From Chamaelirium japonicum (lineage: Eukaryota > Streptophyta > Magnoliopsida > Liliales > Melanthiaceae): a stretch of DNA of 64,000 nucleotides. The position numbers and the translations under genes were made by a program. Positions 44,401 to 51,877 of the stretch are shown here, piece by piece; position 1 is the stretch's first letter; every line of letters begins with the position of its first letter. The notes below the pieces were generated by a model, which had not been told where the DNA came from, made no database searches, and saw nothing but the letters and a program-made list of their open reading frames with translations. The DNA lies in NCBI GenBank assembly GCA_947650365.1, contig OX393552.1, forward strand, positions 47,446,999 to 47,510,998, given 5' to 3'.

Positions 44401-46179
44401 TACATTCGTGCGAATGAATTAGAATGGATCGTACGAATGAATTAGAATGGATCGTACGAACGAATTAGAATGGATCGTATGAACGAATTAGAATGGATCG
44501 TACGAATGAATTAGAATGGATACATTCGAGCGAATGAATTAGAATGGATCGTACGAATGAATTAGAATGAATCGTACGAATGGATTAGAATGGATCGTAC
44601 GAATGGATTAGAATGGATCGTACGAATGAATTAGAATGGATCATACAAATGAATTAGAAAGGTTATATTCGTGAGAATGAATTAGAATGGATCGTACGAA
44701 TGAATTAGAAAGGATCATATGAATGAATTAGAATGGATACATTCGAGCGAATGAATTAGAATAGATCGTACGAATTAATTAGAATGGATCATAGGAATGA
44801 ATTAGAATGGATCGTGCAAATGAATTAGAATGGATACATTGTTGCGAATGAATTAGAATGGATCGTAGGAATGAATTAGAATGGATCGTATGAATGAATT
44901 AGAGCGAATGAATTAGAATGGATCGTACGAATGAATTAGAATGGATCGTACGAATGAATTAGAATGGATCGTACGAATGAATTAGAACGGATACATTCGG
45001 GCGAATGAATTAAAATGGATCGTACGAATGAATTAGAATGGATCGAACGAATGAATTAGAATGGATACATTCGTGCGAATGAATTAGAATGGATCGTACG
45101 AATGAATTAGAATGGATCGTGCGAATGAATTAGGATTGATCATACGAATGAATTAGAATGGATCGTACGAATGAATTAGAATGGATACATTCATATGAAT
45201 GAATTAGAATGGATCATACGAATGAATTAGAATGGATCGTACGAATGAATTAGAATGGATACATTCGTGCGAATGAATTAGAATGGATCGTACGAATGAA
45301 TTAGAATGGATCGGTGAATGAATTAGAATTGATCATACGAATGAATTAGAATGGATCATACGAATGAATTAGAATGGATACATTCGTGCGAATGAATTAG
45401 AATAGATCGTACAAATGAATTAGAATGGATCGTACAAATGAATTAGAATGGATCATATGAACGAATTAGAATGGATCGTACGAATGAATTAGAATGGATA
45501 CATTCGTACGATCCATTCTAATTCATTCGTACGATCAATTCTAATTCATTCGCACGAATGTAACCATTCTAATTCATTCGTACGATCCATTCAAATTCAT
45601 TCGTACGATCTATTCTAATTAATTCGCACAAATGTATCCATTCTAATTCATTCGAACGATCCATTCTTATTCATTCATACGATCCATTCTAATTCATTTG
45701 TCCGATCCATTCAAATTCATTCGTACGATGCAATCTAATTCATTCGCACAAATGTATCTATTCTAATTCATTCGTACAATGCGTTCTAATCCAGTCGTAC
45801 GATCCATTCTAATCCATTCGTACGATCCATTCCAATCTATTCGTTCGATCAATTCTAATTCATTCATACTTACAATCTATTCTAATTCATTCGTACGATC
45901 CATTCTAATTCATTCGCACTATCCATTCTAATTCATTCGTACGATCCATTCTAATTCATTCGCACGATCCATTCTAATTCATTCGCACAAATGTATCCAT
46001 TGATCGTACGAATGAATTAGAATGGATTGTGCGAATGAATTAGAATGGATCGTACGAATGAAGTAGAATGGATCGTACGAATGAATTAGAATGGATCGTG
46101 CGACTGAATTAGAATCGATCGTACGAATGAATTAGAATGGATCGTACGAATGAATTAGAATGGATCGTACGAATGAATT

Positions 46180-46290
46180 AAAATGGATACATTCATACGA
46201 CTGAATTAGAATAGATCGTGCAAATTAATTAGAATGGATCGTATGAATGAATTTAAATGGATACATTTGTGCGAATGAATCTGAATGGAT
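46180..46290 (+). repeat. Higher-order module C, truncated copy in 15-kb unit 2
   Basis: Same truncation as at 31180, with the CTAATCC/CTAATTC difference just past the breakpoint. It was inherited through the 15-kb duplication. Confidence 0.8.
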
Positions 46291-46950
46291 TCTAATCCAT
46301 TCGCTAGAACGATCCATTCTAATTCATTCGCACGATCCATTCTAATTCATTCATACGATCCATTCTAATTCATTCATACGATCCATTCTAATTCATTCGC
46401 ATGATCCATTGTAATTCATTTGTACGATTCATTTTAATTCATTCGCATGATCCATTCTAATTCATTCGTACGATCCATTCTAATTCATTCGTACGATTCA
46501 TTCTAATTCATTTGCATGATCCATTCTAATTCATTCGTACGATCAATTCTAATTCATTCACACGAATGTATCCATTCTAATTCATTCGCATAATCCATTC
46601 TAATTCATTCGCACGATCCATTCTAATTCATTCGTATGATCCATTCTAATTCATTCAATGAATTAGAATGGATACATTCGTGCGAATGAATTAGAATGGA
46701 TCGGACGAATGAATTAGAATGGATCGTACGATTCATTCTAATTCGTTCGTACGATCCATTCTAATTGATTCGTATAAACCATTCTAACTCATTCGATGAA
46801 TTCATTCTAAATCATTCATACGATCCGATCTAATTCATTCGCACTATCCATTCTAATTCATTCGCACGATCTATTCTAATTCATTCGTACGATCCATTCT
46901 AATTTATTCGCATGAATATATCCATTCTAATTCATTTCTACGATCCATTC

Positions 46951-48307
46951 TAATTCATTCGTACAATGCGTTCTAATCCATTCGTACGATCCATTCTAAT
47001 TCATTCCTATGATCCATTCTAATTCATTCGTACGATCCATTCTAATTCATTCGCTCGAATGAATCCATTCTAATTCATTCGTACGATCCATTCTAATTCG
47101 TTCATACGATCCATTCTAATTCGTTCGTACGAATGTATCCATTCTAATTCATTCGCACGATCCATTCTAATCCATTCGTACGATCCATTCTAATTCATTC
47201 GTACAAATGAATTAGAATGGATTGTATGAATGAATAAGAATGGATCGTACGAATGAATTAGAATAGATCGTGCAAATAAATTAGAATGAATCGTACGAAT
47301 GCATTAGAATGGATACATTCGTGCGAATGAATTAGAATGGATCATACGAATAAATTAGAATGGATCGTGCGAATGAATTAGAATGGAACGTACGAATAAA
47401 TTAGAATGGATCGTATGAATGAATAAGAATGGATCGTACGGATGCATTAGAATGGATACATTCGTGTGAATTAATTAGAATAGATTCATTCTAATTCATT
47501 CGCACGTTCCATTCTAATTCATTCGTACGATCCATTCTAATTCATTCGCACGATCCATTCTAATCCATTTGTACGATCCATTCTAATCCATTTGTACGAT
47601 CCATCCATTCTAATTCATTCATACGATCCATTCTAATTCATTCGCTCGAATGTATCCATTCTAATTCATTCGTTCGATCCATCTTAATTCATTCGTACGA
47701 TCTATTCAAATTCATTCGCATGATCCATTCTAATTCATTCGTACGATCCATTCTAATTCATTCTCACGAATGTAACCTTTCTAATTCATTTGTATGATCC
47801 ATTCTAATTCATTCGTACGATCCATTCTAATTCATTCGCATGAATGTATCCATTCTAATGCATTCGTACGATTCATTCTAATTCATTCGCACGATCCATT
47901 CTAATTCATTCGTACGATCCATTTTTATTCATTCATACGATCCATTCTAATTCATTTGTACGAATGAATTAGAATGGATCGTACGAATGGATTAGAATGG
48001 ATCGTGCGAATGAATTAGAATGGATACATTCGTACGAACGAATTAGAATAGATCGTATGAACGAATTAGAATGGATCGTACGAATGAATTAGAATGGATA
48101 CATTCGAGCGAATGAATTAGAATGGATCGTACGAATGAATTAGAATGGATCATAGGAATGAATTAGAATGGATCGTACGAATGGATTAGAACGCATTGTA
48201 CGAATGAATTAGAATGGATCGTACAAATGAATTAGAATGGATATATTCATGCGAATGAATTAGAATGGATCGTACGAATGAATTAGAATAGATCGTGCGA
48301 ATGAATT
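46951..48307. repeat. Satellite between the 15-kb unit and the LINE
   Basis: Satellite blocks end at: Y 47205, P 47485, Y 47961, P 48307, where the LINE begins. The stretch from about 46440 to 47340 aligns with about 53880-54780. The ACAATGCG marker is at 46963 and 54399, offset 7436. The stretch 47640-48015 aligns with about 56188-56560, including the Y-to-P junction at CATTTGTACGAATG (47953 and 56501, offset 8548). The region is thus a diverged paralogue of satellite on the far side of the LINE. Confidence 0.8.
48285..48307 (+). repeat. Candidate target-site duplication, left copy
   Basis: The 23 bases before the LINE match those at 51855-51877 except at two positions (A for G at 48290, C for A at 48294). 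Both copies carry GTGCG instead of the commoner GTACG. The length equals one satellite monomer, so the match could be ordinary in-phase satellite rather than a duplication. Confidence 0.5.
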
Positions 48308-51300
48308 CTATTATGTCAGCTGAAGATGTTCTGTTAGAAGACCCTGTCAGCATAAAGGATGAAGCAGTTTCTTACTTCACTAACTTGTTTAAAGAGAAAA
48401 ATTGTGAGCCATTCTCCTTTAGAAATATGCAGAAACTGTCTACTGAGCAAGCTAGCTGGATTAATAGTGATTTCACATATGAGGAGATTTATGGTGCAGT
48501 GTATGATAGTCCAAAGGATAAAGCCCCAGGTGCAGATGGCTTTTCTGATGCATTCTACAGAAAATGTTGGCCTGTCATCAAAGCTGATCTTGTTGCTATG
48601 ATACATTACTTTCATGATCATCCACATAAAATTGAATATCTAAACCATACTCTGATAGCTCTGATACCTAAAGAGGATCAAATCACTAGCTTTGCTAGTT
48701 GTAGGCCTATATCCCTTTGCAATTTCTCCTATAAAGTCATTTCCACTATTTTAGCCAATAGAATTAAGAAATTCCTTCCCCAATTGATCAAGGAGAACCA
48801 ATCAGCTTTTATTAATGGGAGGCATATCCAAGATGCAGTAATGCTTGCACATGAGCTTTTGAACAAATTTCATATTAAAGCTGGGGCTCCAAGAATGTGT
48901 TTGAAGATTGATTTAAGGAAGGCTTTTGACACTGTTAACCATTCCTTCCTTCTTCAGGTTTTGACAGCTATGAATTTCCCTAGTAGATCGATTATGTGGG
49001 TTAAAGAATGCATATCTTCAGTCAAATTTTCAGTTCTTATTAATGGCACTGCAGCAGGGTTTTTCAAAACTTATAGAGGACTTAGGCAGGGTGATCCTAT
49101 CTCTCCCTATCTATTTTGTATTGTTATAAATGTCTTTTCAAATATGATTCAGCAAGCTACAATTCAGAACCAGGTTGACATTCATTCACTGGGGGGTTTC
49201 CCTATATCCCATTTGGCATATGCTGATGATTTGTTTCTCTTTAGTAAAGCTAACACTAAATCAGCAGAAGGTATTAAGTCTATTATCAGTGTTTTCAGTA
49301 GTCAGTCAGGCCTTGAGATAAATCAGGACAAATCCAAAGTCTTTTTCAGTGCTAATGTGCATCAAAAACATATTTTGCTGTCTATTCTTGGTATGGGTGA
49401 AGCTCAGCTCCCTGTGAAGTACCTTGGTTTGCCTCTTCTGTCCAAAAGCCTTAAGCATGCTGACTGTCAAGGTTTAATTGATAAAATCAGGATCAGAATT
49501 GGCTCATGGAGTAAGAATTTTCTTTCTCTGGCAGGGAGGATAGAGCTCATCAAAACTGTTCTTAATTCGTTACACTTATATTGGTCAGGGATTTTTATTT
49601 TTCCTAAATCTGTTACTAATGAAATTGAAAGACTGTTCAGCAGATTTCTATGGGGAGGCAGTACTCTTGCTAGGAAAATTGTCCCAATAGCTTGGAACAA
49701 GTTATGTTACCCAAAGAAGGAGGGAGGGATTGGATTTAGAAACCTGGAGGATTGGAATAAGGCTGCATTGGCTAAACACCTCTGGAAAATCTGTACTAAA
49801 GAAGACTCACTCTGGATGAGATGGGTATCTGTTAAATACCTGAGGCATGAAGGCATTTGGGACTGTAAGAAAACCTCTACTGCATCAGGTATTTGGAAGG
49901 GGATTTTAAATGTCAGAAAGTTGTTTCAGCCGTGTATTCTTAATATTGTTGGGGATGGAAATAGAACCAAATTCTGGTGGGATAACTGGCTTCCTCAAGG
50001 CAGAATTGTGGATAATTTTGATAGGAGAGCTATCTATGATCTGGGCTATGACTCTGAGTTCACAGTAAATCAACTAATTGTAGATGGTAACTGGGTTCTT
50101 CCTCCTCCCTCTTCAGCTGATCTTATCAGTATTTTTAAAACTGTGACAGACTATGTTCTTCAATACCCAACACTCCCTGATTTAATTGTTTGGAAGCAAG
50201 ATAGCTGTGGGGTTTTCTCTACTAAATCAGCTTGGGATTTCATTAGAAATAAAGGGTCAGTTTTCCCTGCAGCAAATTGGATTTGGCATAAGCAAAGGAT
50301 TGAGAGCCATGCTATCTGCTTATGGAGGGCTTATATTCAGAAATTACTCACTTGTGACAAATTGCATAAAAGGGGTGTTCTTGTTCCTTCTCTTTGTTTT
50401 CTTTGCTGGTCTGACAGGGAGACTCATGAGCATCTATTTTTTAGTTGCTCCTATTCTAATTGGATATGGAGGTCTATTCTTGCTAGATTTGGTATTAGTT
50501 CAACTTCTATTGGTAACCTTGCATCTGAAATAAATAGATTGCAGTCCAGATTTACTGGGAATGGTCAAATAGCTTCTTTGGCCAAAATTGCTACTGGCTG
50601 TATGGTTAAGATTCTATGGAAGGAAAGATGTAGTAGAATTTTTGATAAAGTTACTAAGCATAAGAGAGCTCTATTGGCTGATATCACCAAAACAGTCCTA
50701 CTTAGATTGTCTTGTTGTGAAGAAACAGATGTTGATACTTTTGAAAATCAAACTATTATGGCTAAATGGGGCAGTTTTTTGAAGATTTCTCCTTATGAGC
50801 CTCAGTATGTCAAATGGACTAAGCCATTACAAAATTGGTTCAAGATCAACACTGATGGCTCCCTAACTCAAACTTCAGCTGCCTTTGGAGGGATTATTAG
50901 AGATAGTAATGGTGCAGCTACTTTGGGGTTCTATGGGTCTTCCAAATATAGAAATATCTTAAATGTTGAGCTGGAAGCTATTGAGAAAGGACTGAATTAT
51001 GCTGAGGATATGAATATCAGTCAGCTTTGGGTTGAATCTGACTCTCTAGTTGCTGTTAAATGTATTCAAGGCTCTTATGCTATTCCTTGGTCAACAGCTC
51101 ATCAAGTTCAGCATATTTGTAGTCAATTGGATAGATTCAAAAAGCATAAAATTTCTCATGTGTGGAGAGAAGGAAATATTCCTGCTGATATATTGTCTAA
51201 AGATAGTCATGCAATTGATCATATGGCTAGACTGTTTCCAAAAGATTTCAGTGAGAATCTGCGGATTGCTATAGAGAGGGATCAAAAAGGAAACATTTAT

Positions 51301-51312
51301 AAGAGACACTGA
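48301..51312 (+). CDS. LINE ORF2 polyprotein, 3' part: reverse transcriptase, zf-RVT, RNase H
   Basis: This is the 1003-codon remnant of the protein that would copy LINE RNA at a nicked target. Residues are counted from the ATG at 48301, which lies in satellite. The frame opens after a TAG at 48289, and a second ATG at 48313 is the first in LINE sequence, so no native start survives. Reverse transcriptase is at about 115-385: KDKAPGADG precedes it at 72-80, CRPIS is at 134, motif A KIDLRKAFD has Asp204, RQGDP is at 262-266, YADD is at 307-310 and YLGLPL at 374. The zf-RVT is at about 640-730, with C699, C702, H709 or H711, and C716. RNase H is at about 848-970: D852 in NTDGS, E890, D914 in ESDS, and HVWREGN with H953 and N959, then D963. 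All catalytic residues appear intact. Full plant ORF2 proteins also carry an N-terminal endonuclease; it is absent here. The remnant is probably not mobile and its translation is doubtful. Confidence 0.93.
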   Translation: MNSIMSAEDVLLEDPVSIKDEAVSYFTNLFKEKNCEPFSFRNMQKLSTEQASWINSDFTYEEIYGAVYDSPKDKAPGADGFSDAFYRKCWPVIKADLVAMIHYFHDHPHKIEYLNHTLIALIPKEDQITSFASCRPISLCNFSYKVISTILANRIKKFLPQLIKENQSAFINGRHIQDAVMLAHELLNKFHIKAGAPRMCLKIDLRKAFDTVNHSFLLQVLTAMNFPSRSIMWVKECISSVKFSVLINGTAAGFFKTYRGLRQGDPISPYLFCIVINVFSNMIQQATIQNQVDIHSLGGFPISHLAYADDLFLFSKANTKSAEGIKSIISVFSSQSGLEINQDKSKVFFSANVHQKHILLSILGMGEAQLPVKYLGLPLLSKSLKHADCQGLIDKIRIRIGSWSKNFLSLAGRIELIKTVLNSLHLYWSGIFIFPKSVTNEIERLFSRFLWGGSTLARKIVPIAWNKLCYPKKEGGIGFRNLEDWNKAALAKHLWKICTKEDSLWMRWVSVKYLRHEGIWDCKKTSTASGIWKGILNVRKLFQPCILNIVGDGNRTKFWWDNWLPQGRIVDNFDRRAIYDLGYDSEFTVNQLIVDGNWVLPPPSSADLISIFKTVTDYVLQYPTLPDLIVWKQDSCGVFSTKSAWDFIRNKGSVFPAANWIWHKQRIESHAICLWRAYIQKLLTCDKLHKRGVLVPSLCFLCWSDRETHEHLFFSCSYSNWIWRSILARFGISSTSIGNLASEINRLQSRFTGNGQIASLAKIATGCMVKILWKERCSRIFDKVTKHKRALLADITKTVLLRLSCCEETDVDTFENQTIMAKWGSFLKISPYEPQYVKWTKPLQNWFKINTDGSLTQTSAAFGGIIRDSNGAATLGFYGSSKYRNILNVELEAIEKGLNYAEDMNISQLWVESDSLVAVKCIQGSYAIPWSTAHQVQHICSQLDRFKKHKISHVWREGNIPADILSKDSHAIDHMARLFPKDFSENLRIAIERDQKGNIYKRH

Positions 51313-51360
51313 AAGTTTCTGTAGCTAGAACTGGTGTTGATTAGTTCAGAATTTTCAGTT

Positions 51361-51580
51361 TTGAGGCTGGATAGCTGTTGCAGCTTCTACAGCTAATCCT
51401 TGTTATCAACTATGATGTTATGTTGATGGGTGTTTTTTCTATAGCATCTGTTTCTAGTCCTGGAGTTGTTTTGAGGCTGGATAGCTGCTGCAGTTCCTAA
51501 AGCTAGTCCTGGTTTTCAGCTTTGCTGTTATGCTGATGAGTGTTTTTCTATAGCATCTGTATCTAGTCCTGGTGATGATG
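51361..51580 (+). repeat. Two 110-bp tandem repeats in the LINE 3' UTR
   Basis: TTGAGGCTGGATAGCTG begins at 51361 and again at 51471. The units share the later landmarks TGTTATG, TGATG and TATAGCATCTGT in the same order. They are clearly diverged from each other, so the duplication is older than this insertion. Confidence 0.85.
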
Positions 51581-51606
51581 TCTTCAGAATTTTCAATTTT
51601 GAGGAT

Positions 51607-51720
51607 GGACATTTGCTGCAGTTTCTAATAGCTAGTCCTGGTGTTGAGAAGTTCAGATAGGCTGGACATTTGATGCAGTTTCTAATAGCTAGTCCTGGTG
51701 TTGAGAATTTCAGATAGGCT
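51607..51720 (+). repeat. Two 57-bp tandem repeats in the LINE 3' UTR
   Basis: GGACATTTG at 51607 is repeated at 51664. The units are nearly identical through CTAATAGCTAGTCCTGGTG and TCAGATAGGCT. They contain the same GCAG-TTTCTA-TAGCTAG-TCCTGG core as the 110-bp units and as the start of the UTR at about 51314-51337. Confidence 0.88.
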
Positions 51721-51774
51721 GATAGTTGGGATCTGTGAATTGTATTGTTTTTCTCTTTTTCTTCTCTTTGTTTT

Positions 51775-51780
51775 AATAAA
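51775..51780 (+). promoter_or_regulatory. Candidate polyadenylation signal (AATAAA)
   Basis: This AATAAA follows a T-rich stretch and lies 70 bp before the poly(A). Two further copies lie nearer the end, at 51824-51829 and 51844-51849. The one at 51824 has the more usual distance of about 20 bp from the A-run. The last merges with the tail and may be partly tail sequence. Confidence 0.6.
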
Positions 51781-51807
51781 GACTGGAGCTGTAACTGTTG
51801 TTTCTTT

Positions 51808-51838
51808 CTTGGGCGGGGTCCCAAATAAAATCCCCAAG
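51808..51838 (+). other. Possible 3'-end hairpin of the LINE RNA
   Basis: CTTGGG at 51808-51813 can pair with CCCAAG at 51833-51838, leaving a 19-base loop that contains AATAAA. A competing pairing is GGGG 51815-51818 with CCCC 51832-51835. Some plant L1-clade LINEs are known to use a conserved 3' stem-loop for template recognition. Whether this is one is inference. Confidence 0.45.
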
Positions 51839-51846
51839 CTTTGAAT

Positions 51847-51855
51847 AAAAAAAAA
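51847..51855 (+). other. LINE poly(A) tail
   Basis: A run of nine A residues follows AAT at the 3' end of the element and is followed at once by satellite sequence. The last A may belong to the target site, because the satellite at the matching position reads AGAAT. Confidence 0.9.
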
Positions 51856-51877
51856 GAATGGATAGTGCGAATGAATT
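51855..51877 (+). repeat. Candidate target-site duplication, right copy
   Basis: Partner of 48285-48307. If real, the first nick was on the bottom strand between TTCT and AATT, one mismatch from the TTTT/AA preference known for L1-type endonucleases. The ambiguity caused by the 23-bp period applies here too. Confidence 0.5.

Larger units (their letters stand above)
31826..46950 (+). repeat. 15-kb higher-order satellite unit, copy 2
   Basis: This is the second copy, with the same order of orientation blocks: Y 32654, P 33276, Y 36556, P 37138, Y 38494, P 39002, Y 40060, P 40620, Y 41814, P 44069, Y 44403, P 45509, Y 46002, P 46290, Y 46657, P 46731, then Y. In a stretch of about 250 bp compared by eye (22141 onward against 37164 onward) I found two substitutions. 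Length differences are mostly whole monomers plus a rearranged block at 41.1-41.46 kb, so the offset drifts from 15,046 at the start to 15,111 at the end. The right edge is where the sequence turns to TACAATGCG at about 46961, while copy 1 reads CACAATCC at the matching place. The join lies within about 31822-31851, where both parents agree. Confidence 0.9.
1..48307. repeat. 23-bp satellite array, left segment
   Basis: This is continuous tandem satellite DNA. The consensus monomer is 23 bp: GAATG, AATTA, GAATG, then GATCGTAC, about 35% G+C. It holds the 8-bp palindrome TCGTACGA across each monomer boundary. Variation concentrates in the GATCGTAC part (CATACG, CGTATG, CGTGCG and CGTAGG forms), while the GAATGAATTAGAATGG part is well kept. 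A 28-bp variant recurs every few monomers. The array alternates between the purine-rich strand on top (P) and the pyrimidine-rich strand on top (Y). I see no non-satellite insert and no gene in this segment. Short open frames occur only where the TAA in TCTAATTC is mutated. Satellites of this kind usually sit in pericentromeric, subtelomeric or knob heterochromatin; which applies here cannot be seen. The family was not recognised. Confidence 0.97.
51313..51846 (+). other. LINE 3' untranslated region
   Basis: Noncoding tail of the LINE between the TGA at 51310-51312 and the poly(A). It is rich in degenerate copies of a block containing GCAG, TTCTAATAGCTAG and TCCTGG. It ends with a pyrimidine-rich stretch, a G/C-rich patch (GGGCGGGGTCCC) and three AATAAA hexamers. 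An open frame on the reverse strand at 51528-51824 has no recognisable features and is not called. Confidence 0.9.
48308..51855 (+). mobile_element. 5'-truncated plant-type LINE (L1-like, with RNase H)
   Basis: The only non-satellite sequence in the window. It begins abruptly inside the region between endonuclease and reverse transcriptase of ORF2. It runs through RT, zf-RVT and RNase H to a stop at 51312, and ends with a 3' UTR and a 9-A tail (51847-51855). No LTRs are present. ORF1, the 5' UTR and the AP-endonuclease domain are missing, as expected when target-primed reverse transcription stops early. The satellite on both sides is in P orientation, so the element landed inside one block. 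The fused RNase H of DEDD type, with an HVxREGN motif, is characteristic of plant L1-clade LINEs by family knowledge. The coding part has no stop or frameshift, which suggests a fairly recent insertion. Confidence 0.95.

Noticed and set aside
16780..46950. 15-kb duplication as an assembly artefact
   Set aside because: Copies differ by scattered substitutions, single-monomer indels and a private 388-bp duplication, which a doubled read set would not give. Not fully excluded without reads.
48334..51309. Other-frame open frames inside the LINE (48334-48627 -, 48359-48601 +, 49467-49700 -, 50186-50533 +, 50588-50782 +, 51050-51274 +, 51091-51309 -)
   Set aside because: They are shadows of the ORF2 frame, with no domain motifs of their own.
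51528..51824. 98-codon reverse-strand open frame in the LINE 3' UTR
   Set aside because: It spans the 57-bp tandem repeats, so its repeated peptide merely mirrors them; nothing recognisable.
48308..51855. LTR retrotransposon or retroviral element
   Set aside because: No LTRs, integrase, protease or gag. Domain order RT, zf-RVT, RNase H with a poly(A) tail is that of a LINE.
48308..51855. Domesticated host reverse transcriptase gene
   Set aside because: No promoter or introns are visible, the 5' end is cut at a satellite junction and a poly(A) tail is present; a plain truncated insertion explains it.
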